Shown here: in pieces, positions 1 to 8,806 of the stretch
How the letters are laid out: each line of letters starts with the position of its first letter
Position numbering within the stretch: the first letter of the stretch is position 1
Assembly (NCBI RefSeq): GCF_024505165.1
Contig: NZ_JANIBK010000005.1
Coordinates: 1-64,000, forward strand
Source: Methylomonas rivi
GTDB lineage: Bacteria; Pseudomonadota; Gammaproteobacteria; Methylococcales; Methylomonadaceae
DNA: 64,000 bases
Direction of reading: 5' to 3'
Notes under the pieces: model-generated
Told to the model about the DNA's origin: nothing
What the model saw: the letters and a program-made list of their open reading frames with translations, nothing else
The model's database searches: none
Translations under genes and position numbers: made by a program

Positions 1-1797
1 TTTAAAATAAAAATACATGCAAAACAAAATAAATCAGACTCGGTTATTGAAGATTATAAGGCTTTAATTGAGCTATATCCGGATACGGAAAATTTTAAAT
101 TGAGTTTGGCGTCATTGTATTCAATGACAGACCGATTGCAGGCGGCAGAAACGTTGCTGCGAGAAATGATTGAGAAAAACAAGGAAAGGACTGAGTCAAA
201 AATTATTTTATTGGAGTTTTTAAATGCAAAAGCCAAGGATAGAGTCGCAAGCGAGCTTAAAGCTATGCTGGCGGGGTGGACAGACAATCCAGCAGGTATG
301 TTAGAGCTATCAAAATGGATGTTAGTATCGGGTTATTTAAACGAGGCGGAAAATGGCCTGGAAAAGATAGTGGCAATTGAAAAAAATAGCTCGCTAGGTT
401 TAACCGCGAAAACGATACTTGCAGAAGTTTATATAAATAAAAAACAATATGATCAGGCTGATGCGGCGATTTCTGCTGTTTTGAATGAAAATTCTGAATT
501 TGTTGAGGCTAATCTACTTAAAGCCCGGTTGTTTTTGATCAACAATAAAGTTGACGATGCCATCGATTTGTTGAATAAAGTCGTTTGGGCAAAGAACGAT
601 TCCGATAACGCGTTTATGCTTTTGGGTCAAGCTTATACAATTAAGAAAGACTGGAAGCAGGCTGATAAAAATTATAAACAAGCCTTGGAACTGAACCCGG
701 CTAATTTACAGGCATTTGTGCCGATATATGGTGGATATTTACAGGCAAACCAAAAAGAAACGGCGCGTCAGCTTTTAGGAAAAGCCTTGAAAGCCAAACC
801 TAATCAAGTGATGCTATTAACATATAAAGCAGAACTGGATGTTTCTGAATTGCGTTGGGACGAAGCCCAGGAATCGGTTCAACGTATTGCGTTATTTTCG
901 AAAAATAAAGCGATTCCTTTATATTTACAAGCAAATATACTTCAAGGTAAGGGGCAATATGCCGAGGCAGTAAAACTATATAAAAGATTGTTAGATGAAT
1001 TTCCCGGTCATCTCAACTCTTTGGTAAATTTGGTAAGAGCTTATGATGGACTTAAACAGCGGGAAAAGTCAGTGTCATTTCTTGAGGAAATGCATGATAA
1101 GCATAAACAAGATTTAACGGTGGTTGGAGTGCTGAGCGATTTGTATATAGCCGATAAAAAATACGATAAAGCTAAACAACTCATTACCAATCAAATCAAA
1201 TTGCTACCCGATAATTCCGTTTCGCTTTACTTGGCGTTGGCAAAAATAGAGGCGTCATCGCAAAAGTCCATAGATGGTGCCAAACAAGTGTATTTGCAAG
1301 GGTTGCAGGCTAACCCCGATGATCCTCAGCTATTATTTGCGTTAGGTGGGTTGTATGAACAATTGAACGACAAAAAAGCTGCGCGCAGCGTGTATGAGCA
1401 GATAATCGCAAAAAATCCGGATAACGTAACAGCCACTAATAATCTTGCTTCATTATTGATTGAGTCTGATCAAAAGGAAGATTTGGAAAAGGGGGTGAAT
1501 ATGGCTATGCGTTTTAAGGATGCTGAAAATGTATACCTTCAAGATACTTATGCATGGGCTTTGGTTAAAAATGGAAAAGTTAAAGAGGGGCTGGCAATTT
1601 TAGAGTCGCTAATTGTAAAAGAGCCGAAGATGGCAGAGCTTCGATATCATTTAGGCCATGCTCATTTTATTAATGGTAACAAGGCGACAGCGCTTGTTGA
1701 ATTGAAGCAAGCTATCGCTTTAGCAGAAAGCCAGCAACGGAATTTCTCCGGTAAAGATGATGCCAAAAGGCTTGTAAAAGAACTTAGTACTCGTTAA
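1..1797 (+). CDS. prsT: PrsT-like TPR protein of the XrtA/PEP-CTERM system (5' partial)
   Basis: The reading frame is open from the first base of the window to the TAA at 1795-1797, so the N-terminus, including any lipoprotein signal, lies outside; 598 codons are visible. The protein is a run of tetratricopeptide-type helix pairs, for example the units around 'AEVYINKKQYDQADAA', 'LGQAYTIKKDWKQAD' and 'GLYEQLNDKKAARSVY'. Such TPR superhelices bind other proteins. Known PrsT lipoproteins of EPS/exosortase clusters are about 900 residues, so roughly the last two thirds would be here. It sits 49 bases before the export protein gene and is probably the first visible gene of the EPS operon. The family assignment rests on repeat content plus context; the precise role in export or sorting is not established. 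Confidence 0.8.
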   Translation, partial: FKIKIHAKQNKSDSVIEDYKALIELYPDTENFKLSLASLYSMTDRLQAAETLLREMIEKNKERTESKIILLEFLNAKAKDRVASELKAMLAGWTDNPAGMLELSKWMLVSGYLNEAENGLEKIVAIEKNSSLGLTAKTILAEVYINKKQYDQADAAISAVLNENSEFVEANLLKARLFLINNKVDDAIDLLNKVVWAKNDSDNAFMLLGQAYTIKKDWKQADKNYKQALELNPANLQAFVPIYGGYLQANQKETARQLLGKALKAKPNQVMLLTYKAELDVSELRWDEAQESVQRIALFSKNKAIPLYLQANILQGKGQYAEAVKLYKRLLDEFPGHLNSLVNLVRAYDGLKQREKSVSFLEEMHDKHKQDLTVVGVLSDLYIADKKYDKAKQLITNQIKLLPDNSVSLYLALAKIEASSQKSIDGAKQVYLQGLQANPDDPQLLFALGGLYEQLNDKKAARSVYEQIIAKNPDNVTATNNLASLLIESDQKEDLEKGVNMAMRFKDAENVYLQDTYAWALVKNGKVKEGLAILESLIVKEPKMAELRYHLGHAHFINGNKATALVELKQAIALAESQQRNFSGKDDAKRLVKELSTR

Positions 1798-1846
1798 TTG
1801 AATAACAGATATCATCATAGTGTTTTCGTGGCAGGATTTTTTAAAA

Positions 1847-2560
1847 ATGATAAAAACTAAACCTTACGCTGCATGGCTTAAAATTTATTTATGTGTGACT
1901 TTAATAACCGCAGGTGGCTGCGCCCAGCCGTTGTTGGAAGATGTTAAGCAATCCGCCGATTACACATATCAAATTGGGCCTGGAGATAGTGTCAATATTT
2001 TTGTGTGGGGTAATCCTGAGTTGTCCACTTCTGCAGCCGTTCGCCCGGATGGTAAAATTACGGTACCGTTAGTGGAGGAATTATTGGCTAGTGGAAAAAC
2101 TCCCTATCAATTGGCAAGAGATATAGAAAATATATTAAAGGTTTATGTGAAAAGCCCTCAGGTAGTAGTCATGGTGTCGGGCTTTAAAGGGGTAAGCGAT
2201 CAACAAATCCGCATCATAGGCCGTATTGGCGGTGGTAGTTCGGGTTCATCTTCGCTCGGTGGTGGTGGCGGTGGAGGTATGGGAGGCTTATCCGGCGGAG
2301 GAAGAGCGGGGGGGGGTATTGGGCGCTACCAAGGTAAAACAATTCCCTACGAAAGAGGAATGACTTTGCTTGATGTCATCATTCAGATTGGCTTAAATCA
2401 ATATGCCGATGGCAATAGGGCTAGTGTAATCCGCGCGATAGACGGGGAGCTAAAATCCTATCGTGTACGAATTGATGATTTAATAGATGATGCGGATTTG
2501 TCTGCAAATGTATTAATGATGCCTGGCGATATTTTGATTATTCCAGACGCATATTTTTAA
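1847..2560 (+). CDS. Polysaccharide export lipoprotein, Wza/SLBB type, XrtA system
   Basis: Outer-membrane polysaccharide export protein of the Wza/GumB class, expected to form the channel through which the EPS leaves the cell. I chose ATG 1847 over the upstream GTG 1820 because AGGA lies about 10 bases before it and the signal peptide then begins with a normal basic n-region. The hydrophobic stretch ends in 'TAGGC', a weak lipobox with C near residue 25. A Poly_export domain ('YQIGPGDSVNIFVWG') follows and then an SLBB-like part ('RGMTLLDVIIQIG'). Between them is an unusual glycine/serine-rich insertion of about 40 residues, encoded by about 2226-2325, including a run of nine G at 2308-2316. 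Without the insertion the protein would be close to the compact (about 200 residue) XrtA-type export proteins. Confidence 0.9.
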   Translation: MIKTKPYAAWLKIYLCVTLITAGGCAQPLLEDVKQSADYTYQIGPGDSVNIFVWGNPELSTSAAVRPDGKITVPLVEELLASGKTPYQLARDIENILKVYVKSPQVVVMVSGFKGVSDQQIRIIGRIGGGSSGSSSLGGGGGGGMGGLSGGGRAGGGIGRYQGKTIPYERGMTLLDVIIQIGLNQYADGNRASVIRAIDGELKSYRVRIDDLIDDADLSANVLMMPGDILIIPDAYF

Positions 2561-2600
2561 TGTTGATTTTTGACTCTTTCATATAAAGTATCCTAATAAA

Positions 2601-4130
2601 ATGCAACAAGAGTTATCCGAAGTCTATTTCTATTTAAAAGGTACCCTTAAATACAAGCGATTAGCTATTTTGTTTGCCTTATTGGTGTGCATATGTGGCT
2701 GGTCATTTGTTTTTTCGATGCCGGATAAGTTCGAGTCGAAAGCTAAGGTACATATCGATTCCTCCACTGTCATCAGGCCTCTGATGCGCGGAATGGTCAT
2801 TGAGCCCGACGTTTCGGCATTAATTAGAATTATTCAACAATTAATGTTTACCAGACCTAATTTAGAGAAGATTATCGAGCTCTCTCATTTAAAAGCGGAA
2901 AAAACAGGTGAGGTTATTAGCAGCGATTTTATTGAAGAATTGAAAAAAGATATTACTATCTCTGGCGCCAGGGATAGAGATATTTTTGATATCGGTTATT
3001 CGTCAACCGATCCCGAAACGGCCAAAAGTGTCGTGCAGGCAGTGCTTACAGTGTTTTCCGAGCAAGCTCAAGGCAAAGCCATGGCTGATGCTAGCGATGC
3101 TCAACATTTTATAGAACAACAGATTAGGGATTATGAGATCAGATTGCAGGAGGCTGAAAAGGCAAAAGAGGACTTTAAAAGAGCTAATTTGGAATATCTA
3201 ACAAGCGATTCCGATCAATTCCAATTATTAAACCAATTAAAAGAGCAGCTTATTTCAGCGACTGCAAATCAAGAGCAAGCGGTAGCAAAAAAGAATGTTT
3301 TGGCTGAACAAGTGAAAAATATTCAAGAGTCCGATGAAGACTGGGGTGTTACAAATATCTCCGAAGAAGTTTCCCATGAGGATTCAAGGATATCTGCGCT
3401 AAAGGATAAAAAAACGGAAATGCTAATTAAGTATACGGAAAATCATCCGGAAGTTCATGCAATTGATAGGTTAATCGAGTCCTTAAAAGAGCAAAAAGAA
3501 CAAAATAAAAAGGGTGTTGCCTTGGAAACTGACTGGATTGGGCCTCAGAAAATGTCCAACCCTTATGTGCAAAGCTTGAAAATCGCATACGATAATTCCG
3601 AAGCGGAGGTGGCTTCAATTCAGGCTTTAATAGATTCAATAAAAACGAGGATCAATCAAATTGAGCACGGGTTGAATGAGAGGCTTGCTATTGAAACCGA
3701 GATGAAAAATCTTAACAGGGATTATCAAACAATAAACGGTAAATATTCGGAATTGTTAGAGAGGCGGGAGCAGGCCCATATAACAGAGCGAGTGGACGAC
3801 CAAACTTCGCGTTTAAAGTTTAAAATAGCGGATCCGCCAACTAGGCCAAGCAAGCCCTCCTCCCCAAATAGAATACTGTTCTATTCTATAATTTTAGTGG
3901 GTGGAGTCGTTAGTGGGTTCGGTGTCGCTTTCTTGATCTACTTTATTCGTCCTGTTTATATGTCTAGCCGGCAAGTTAGGGTTGTTACAGGACTGCCTTC
4001 TTTAGGTAGTGTGTCATTAACGACTATTGGAATTAATAGAGAGAAAAGTATAGATTGGGTGCTATTAATTACAATTTCGTTAATAATAGTGGGCTATATT
4101 GGTGTTATGTTATTTGATTTTCTCAAATAA
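2601..4130 (+). CDS. Chain-length determinant / GumC-Wzz family protein, XrtA system
   Basis: Inner-membrane polysaccharide co-polymerase that sets EPS chain length and couples polymerisation to export. The 509-residue protein has an N-terminal Wzz domain with a membrane segment near residues 18-38, a long periplasmic coiled coil (about 165-400, rich in E/K/Q heptads), the proline-rich segment 'DPPTRPSKPSSPNR' typical just before the second membrane span, a span near 424-448 and a further C-terminal span near 485-507. The extra C-terminal span is a feature I associate with the XrtA-linked GumC subfamily. The cytoplasmic kinase domain is absent and is encoded separately by the next gene, 15 bases downstream. 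It should form a complex with that kinase and with the export lipoprotein. Confidence 0.9.
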   Translation: MQQELSEVYFYLKGTLKYKRLAILFALLVCICGWSFVFSMPDKFESKAKVHIDSSTVIRPLMRGMVIEPDVSALIRIIQQLMFTRPNLEKIIELSHLKAEKTGEVISSDFIEELKKDITISGARDRDIFDIGYSSTDPETAKSVVQAVLTVFSEQAQGKAMADASDAQHFIEQQIRDYEIRLQEAEKAKEDFKRANLEYLTSDSDQFQLLNQLKEQLISATANQEQAVAKKNVLAEQVKNIQESDEDWGVTNISEEVSHEDSRISALKDKKTEMLIKYTENHPEVHAIDRLIESLKEQKEQNKKGVALETDWIGPQKMSNPYVQSLKIAYDNSEAEVASIQALIDSIKTRINQIEHGLNERLAIETEMKNLNRDYQTINGKYSELLERREQAHITERVDDQTSRLKFKIADPPTRPSKPSSPNRILFYSIILVGGVVSGFGVAFLIYFIRPVYMSSRQVRVVTGLPSLGSVSLTTIGINREKSIDWVLLITISLIIVGYIGVMLFDFLK

Positions 4131-4145
4131 TTATAGGTAAGTCTT

Positions 4146-5042
4146 ATGAGTATTATTGAAAACGCTTTGAAAAAAGCAAGTAGTCAAGGCTTGATTGAGA
4201 AAAATAAATCGGATAATGTATTAAAACATAGCGATGATTTGAGTTTTGTTGTTGAAAATAATGACTGTAATCCCGTTAACGAAGATGATTCCTTAATCTC
4301 TAAAGATAATCAGGTCACAATAAACTGGGAAGCTTTAGCGGCTGAAGGCTTTATTGATCACAATGATACTAAGTCTCAGCTGGCTGAAGAGTTTAGAGTC
4401 ATTAAGCGTCCCTTAGTGAATAATATTCAAGGGGGTGAAGTAAATGGGATTTCACGTCCTAATTTAATTTTAATATGTAGCAGCCTTCCTGGTGAAGGTA
4501 AGACCTTCGTATCCATAAATTTGGCTTTAAGTATAGCTAACGAGTTGGATAAAAGTGTTTTATTAATTGATGCCGACGTTGAAAGGCCTAGTGTTTCGAG
4601 GCAGCTGGGAATTAAACAGTCGCCTGGTTTGATAGAGTACCTCGAAAACGATAAAATAAATTTTTCGGATATTTTATTAAAAACCGACTTATCTAATCTT
4701 AATGTTATACCTGCTGGAAAAAGGCATAAATATTCGACTGAGTTATTATCCAGCCAAAGAATGTATCTGTTCGCCGAAGAGGTTAGCCGGCGTTATAAAG
4801 ATAGGGTCGTTATTTTTGATTCGCCGCCTTTGTTAGTGGCTACTCAAGCTCAAATTCTTGCTGAATTAGTTGGTCAGGTTGTATTAGTGATAGCCGCGGA
4901 AGAAACCCCTCAAAATGTTGTTAACGAATCGATTTCCAAGTTGGCAAATTGCGATGTAGTTATGACCCTTCTGAATAAAACCAAAAAGGAGCTTGATCTA
5001 TACGGATATAACTATGGTTATGGTAAGTATGGGCATTCATAA
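4146..5042 (+). CDS. XrtA-associated bacterial tyrosine autokinase (CpsD/CapB type)
   Basis: Cytoplasmic BY-kinase that autophosphorylates on a C-terminal tyrosine cluster and regulates the Wzz-type partner. Visible motifs: Walker A 'SSLPGEGKT' (about 112-120), Walker A' 'LLIDADVERPS' (139-149), Walker B 'VVIFDSPPLL' (221-230), and a tail with five tyrosines (Y286, Y288, Y290, Y292, Y295). The first 80 residues form an N-terminal extension with the pattern 'EEFRVIKRPLVNNI' that contacts the co-polymerase in related systems. Length 298 residues is normal for stand-alone kinases of this type. It starts 15 bases after the chain-length gene and its 3' end overlaps the next gene by 14 bases, consistent with co-translation. 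Confidence 0.92.
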   Translation: MSIIENALKKASSQGLIEKNKSDNVLKHSDDLSFVVENNDCNPVNEDDSLISKDNQVTINWEALAAEGFIDHNDTKSQLAEEFRVIKRPLVNNIQGGEVNGISRPNLILICSSLPGEGKTFVSINLALSIANELDKSVLLIDADVERPSVSRQLGIKQSPGLIEYLENDKINFSDILLKTDLSNLNVIPAGKRHKYSTELLSSQRMYLFAEEVSRRYKDRVVIFDSPPLLVATQAQILAELVGQVVLVIAAEETPQNVVNESISKLANCDVVMTLLNKTKKELDLYGYNYGYGKYGHS

Positions 5043-6624
5043 GAATGACAATAAGTTGCATAAAATAACGTTTAGGTTATTTGCAATTCTTTTTTCGTAT
5101 GAATTCTTTTTTTCGGAGAATGTTTCGGCTTTCGATTGGCGAGTTCGCCCGAGCCTCTCGATGAGCGAGGTATTTTCTGATAATTTAGAGTTATCCGATA
5201 ATGCTAAAAAAAGCGGTTTTGTTTCTGAAGTTTCGCCAGGTATTTTAATTTACGGTTCCTCACCATGGAGTAATCTAAATTTAAATTATCGATTACAAGG
5301 TCTTCATAATGCCGGAGGAAGCGATGCATTTGACATAAACCATCAATTGCAAATGAATTCTCTCTATCAGGCTCTACGAAATACTCTTTTTATACAAACG
5401 AGTAGTTCCATAAGTCAGCAAAATATCAGTAATACGTTTATCACAACAGATAATTTAACCGGAAACAATAGCAGAGTCGAGTCGAAGAATTTCAGTATTT
5501 CGCCTTATTGGACACCGCATTTCGGTCAATATGCCAATGGCTTATTCAAGGTTGGGTACCAAAAGTCCAGTTTTGACACTACAAATTCAAACACAGCTTC
5601 GTCGGCTCTACTTAATCAACTTTCGGATTCGGAGTCCTTTTCAAGGCAAGCCAGATTATCTAGCGGAAGCAAATTTAGTTCAGTAAGATGGAACCTGAAC
5701 TATTCTTCCGATGATCAGAGTCGCGTGACGGGCAGTGATGTGCGTTTTGAGCAGTATACAGGGGATGCCCGTTATTACTTTAATAGAAAATATAATGCCT
5801 TTATTCGGGCTGGTTACGAAAACAATGATTTTGAAACCGCATCCGATAGCGTTAATAACGGTTTTTTTTATACTTTCGGCGCGCAGTGGAATCCAAGCAT
5901 GTTTTATTCTCTCGAGGCGGGTTATGGAAATAATAAACATGTCACTGTTCGCGTTAATCCATCGGCCAATCTATCCGCATTCGTTACCTTTCAAAATAAG
6001 GAGGTAGGTTTAAATACCGGTAATTCATGGGATGCAAATTTACTCTATCGCGCGAAACAAGCTTCCGTTCGCTTTACTTATTCTCAAGATACCACGACAG
6101 TTCAGCAAGTATTAGCCAATCAATTAATTTTTGCGGATCCTGATGAAGATGAGTCGTCAAATACGTCAGATCCGTCGCTTCTTGTTTTTAATCCTAATTT
6201 ACCTAATTTAGGATTGGGTAACGATGTGATTATCAACAAGCAGGCTAATTTATCGTTTACCTTTCAAACCGGCAAAAGTTTTTACAACGCTTCTCTTTAT
6301 AATACGCGGCGAAACTACGAGCCTAGCCTTGTTGAAGATAATGTTTATGGGGCTTCCGCCGGCTGGCGTTGGCAATTCGATCCCCGATTAAATTTATATT
6401 TGCGGCCTAACTGGCAATCCACGGATAGTTCGAGCACCTCGGCGGGAAATAGTCAACGCTATGATGTTGCTTTAGGGTTGACGCGAGGTATGTCCATTAA
6501 TTTAGGCCGGCGGTTGTTGATGAATACTAGCCTAGAATTTCGGCATATTAAACAACAATCCGACGTTTCTACAAATGATTACACCGAGAACCGTGCAACA
6601 GCCAATTTTGCGGTTCGATTTTAA
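5029..6624 (+). CDS. XrtA/PEP-CTERM-associated outer-membrane beta-barrel protein
   Basis: Large outer-membrane protein of the TIGR03016 kind found in exosortase-type EPS loci. I start it at ATG 5029, which gives an n-region 'MGIHKNDNKLHKITFR', a hydrophobic core and a cleavage site near 'NVSA-FDW'; an earlier in-frame ATG at 4993 would place more of the kinase gene in overlap and add residues without signal character. The mature part is made of alternating polar/aromatic strands ('WNLNYSSDDQS', 'FIRAGYENNDFET', 'LYNTRRNYEPS') and ends in a terminal phenylalanine ('ANFAVRF'), the usual BamA recognition signature. It probably helps the polysaccharide cross the outer membrane, but a biochemical role has not been shown for the family as far as I know. 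Confidence 0.85.
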   Translation: MGIHKNDNKLHKITFRLFAILFSYEFFFSENVSAFDWRVRPSLSMSEVFSDNLELSDNAKKSGFVSEVSPGILIYGSSPWSNLNLNYRLQGLHNAGGSDAFDINHQLQMNSLYQALRNTLFIQTSSSISQQNISNTFITTDNLTGNNSRVESKNFSISPYWTPHFGQYANGLFKVGYQKSSFDTTNSNTASSALLNQLSDSESFSRQARLSSGSKFSSVRWNLNYSSDDQSRVTGSDVRFEQYTGDARYYFNRKYNAFIRAGYENNDFETASDSVNNGFFYTFGAQWNPSMFYSLEAGYGNNKHVTVRVNPSANLSAFVTFQNKEVGLNTGNSWDANLLYRAKQASVRFTYSQDTTTVQQVLANQLIFADPDEDESSNTSDPSLLVFNPNLPNLGLGNDVIINKQANLSFTFQTGKSFYNASLYNTRRNYEPSLVEDNVYGASAGWRWQFDPRLNLYLRPNWQSTDSSSTSAGNSQRYDVALGLTRGMSINLGRRLLMNTSLEFRHIKQQSDVSTNDYTENRATANFAVRF

Positions 6625-6642
6625 AATATCCACCTTAAATTT

Positions 6643-7668
6643 ATGTACGACGGATTTTATAACTTAAGTCAAAAGCCTTTTCAATTAAGCGCGGACCCGG
6701 ATTTCTTTTTTCAAAGTTCCGTTCACAAACGAGCCTTGGCGTATATGCAATATGGTTTGACGCAGGGAGAAGGTTTTGTTTTGGTGACCGGTTCTCCCGG
6801 CACGGGTAAGACCATGTTGGTCAAAAGTTTGGTTAAAAATTTAAATAAAGATAAATTATTGATCGGCGTCATGATGACGTCTCAAGTGGGGCCGGAAGAT
6901 ACCTTAAGGCTGATAGCCTCGACATTTGGTTTTCAATATTTGCATAACGATAAAGCCAGTCTGTTAAATAGTTTCGAAAAGTTTATTATTGAAAAGGCTA
7001 GAGAAGGGCGGCGCTTGTTACTGATAATCGATGAAGCGCAAAATTTGCCCAAACAGTCGTTAGAAGAATTGCGGATGTTGACCAATCTGGATGTAAACGG
7101 CACTCCCGTTTTTCAAGTCTTTTTAGTGGGTCAACCGGAGTTAAAACGCACAATATATGCTGCCGATATGGAACAGTTAAAGCAGCGTATTGTTTCTACT
7201 TTCCATCTCGATCCGTTGGATGAAGAAGAAACTAAGGAATATATTTTATTCCGGTTGCAAACGGCAGGATGGCAAGGCAAGCCCGAGTTTGATCCCAAGG
7301 TTTTTGCGGATATACACGATTTTTCCGCTGGAACCCCCAGACGGATAAATTCTTTATGCGATCGTTTGCTTTTATTTGGCTATTTAGAAGAACTCAGCGT
7401 TTTGGACAGTCAGGCTGTCGAAAAAGTCATATCGGAAGTGAATGAGGAGATGCAGTTAGAAGATCGAGAAGAACAGGCTGCATCGTCTCCTATGTCATCT
7501 ATTCGCTATTCCGATGTTGAAGCGGGATCTTTCGAAGAGCGCTTGCTGCGTTTGGAAAACGAAGTGCTTAATCTTCATAATATGGCTAATAAGGAAAAGG
7601 CTTTGCTTAGAAAGGCAATTTTAATTCAGCTAGATATGGATACGGTTTATGACAGCGGTAAAAAATAA
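6643..7668 (+). CDS. XrtA-associated AAA ATPase (ExeA-like)
   Basis: Cytoplasmic P-loop ATPase of the ExeA/GspA-type AAA group that accompanies exosortase-A EPS loci (TIGR03015 kind). Motifs: Walker A 'GSPGTGKT' (50-57), Walker B 'LLLIIDEAQNL' (125-135), a sensor-like 'FQVFLVGQPEL' and the 'GTPRRINSLCDR' arginine-rich segment of the lid. The N-terminal 'MYDGFYNLSQKPFQLSAD' pattern is the usual start of ExeA-like proteins. The last 60 residues are acidic and predicted coiled coil. Its role in EPS assembly is not known. The 3' end overlaps wecB by 20 bases, so the two are probably translated together. Confidence 0.9.
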   Translation: MYDGFYNLSQKPFQLSADPDFFFQSSVHKRALAYMQYGLTQGEGFVLVTGSPGTGKTMLVKSLVKNLNKDKLLIGVMMTSQVGPEDTLRLIASTFGFQYLHNDKASLLNSFEKFIIEKAREGRRLLLIIDEAQNLPKQSLEELRMLTNLDVNGTPVFQVFLVGQPELKRTIYAADMEQLKQRIVSTFHLDPLDEEETKEYILFRLQTAGWQGKPEFDPKVFADIHDFSAGTPRRINSLCDRLLLFGYLEELSVLDSQAVEKVISEVNEEMQLEDREEQAASSPMSSIRYSDVEAGSFEERLLRLENEVLNLHNMANKEKALLRKAILIQLDMDTVYDSGKK

Positions 7669-8800
7669 CGCTACACCGCCAAAAGTTCTGGTATGCGTGG
7701 TGGGGGCACGGCCTAATTTTATGAAAATGGCTCCTATTATGAGGGCCTTGCAAAACGTTAAGCATTTAATAGCGCCTTATTTGGTTCATACCGGCCAGCA
7801 TTACGATCAAGCCATGAAGGATACTTTTTTTCAACAATTAGGTATTCCTGAGCCGAACATGGACTTAGGCGTGGGTTCCGGGACTCATGCGGCACAAACC
7901 GCTAATATCATGCTCAAATTCGAACCCGTTCTTGATGAGGTGAAACCATTTGCGGTGCTGGTGGTGGGGGATGTCAATTCCACCATCGCTTGTGGGTTGG
8001 TGGCTGTGAAAAAACAGATTCCTTTAATACATGTTGAGGCTGGCTTACGCAGTTATGACCGGGAAATGCCGGAAGAAATAAATCGGATATTAACCGATCA
8101 GTTATCTGACTTGTTATTGACCACCGAGCGGGCTGCCGCGGATAATTTACTCAAGGAAGGCGTTTCCGAACGGCGAATATATTTTGCGGGAAATGTGATG
8201 ATAGACAGCTTATTAAGTAATTGTAAGCAAGCGTCTTCGTTTCAGGAAACTCTTCATAATTACGGCGGCAACCAAAATGTTTCAGAAAAAAACTATGCCT
8301 TGCTTACCTTGCATAGGCCTTCAAATGTCGATGATCCTGCCACGCTCGCGCGTCTGATCACGGTGATTTCCGAGGTAAGCCGGAAATTGCCGGTCATTTT
8401 CCCTGTGCATCCCCGTACCCAGCAAAAGATTAGTCAGGCTGGTTTATTATCTGAATTGCCTGAAGAACGGGTGATAATGTTGCCACCAGTCAGCTATCTG
8501 GAGATGCTGGGTTTGATGCAGGCTGCTAGGTTGGTACTCACTGATTCGGGCGGTTTGCAGGAGGAGACTACCGCTTTAGGCGTGCCGTGCGTAACTTTGC
8601 GCGAAAATACCGAGCGGCCGATTACCGTTACCGAGGGCACCAATACCGTTGTGGGCACGGATCCGGTTAAAATCATGCAGTGTGTCGAAGAAGTGTTAGC
8701 CAACGGCGGCAAAAGTGGACGCGTGCCCGAGTATTGGGATGGAATGGCAGCGCAACGTATCGTTGCGGAAATTGTTCGCCGCTATCTGCCGGATAACTGA
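7649..8800 (+). CDS. wecB: UDP-N-acetylglucosamine 2-epimerase (non-hydrolysing)
   Basis: Cytosolic epimerase interconverting UDP-GlcNAc and UDP-ManNAc, giving an aminosugar donor for the polysaccharide. The 383-residue length is that of the family. Visible motifs: 'VVGARPNFMKMAP' at the N-terminus, 'VHTGQHYD', 'IHVEAGLRSYDREMPEE' around the catalytic acidic residues, 'LLTLHRPSNVDD' and 'LTDSGGLQEE' for UDP binding. The chosen ATG lies inside the 3' end of the preceding ATPase gene; the overlap of 20 bases is short and the resulting N-terminus fits the family. Its place inside the EPS operon suggests ManNAc or a derivative is a component of the EPS. Confidence 0.95.
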   Translation: MTAVKNNATPPKVLVCVVGARPNFMKMAPIMRALQNVKHLIAPYLVHTGQHYDQAMKDTFFQQLGIPEPNMDLGVGSGTHAAQTANIMLKFEPVLDEVKPFAVLVVGDVNSTIACGLVAVKKQIPLIHVEAGLRSYDREMPEEINRILTDQLSDLLLTTERAAADNLLKEGVSERRIYFAGNVMIDSLLSNCKQASSFQETLHNYGGNQNVSEKNYALLTLHRPSNVDDPATLARLITVISEVSRKLPVIFPVHPRTQQKISQAGLLSELPEERVIMLPPVSYLEMLGLMQAARLVLTDSGGLQEETTALGVPCVTLRENTERPITVTEGTNTVVGTDPVKIMQCVEEVLANGGKSGRVPEYWDGMAAQRIVAEIVRRYLPDN

Positions 8801-8806
8801 ATTCAT

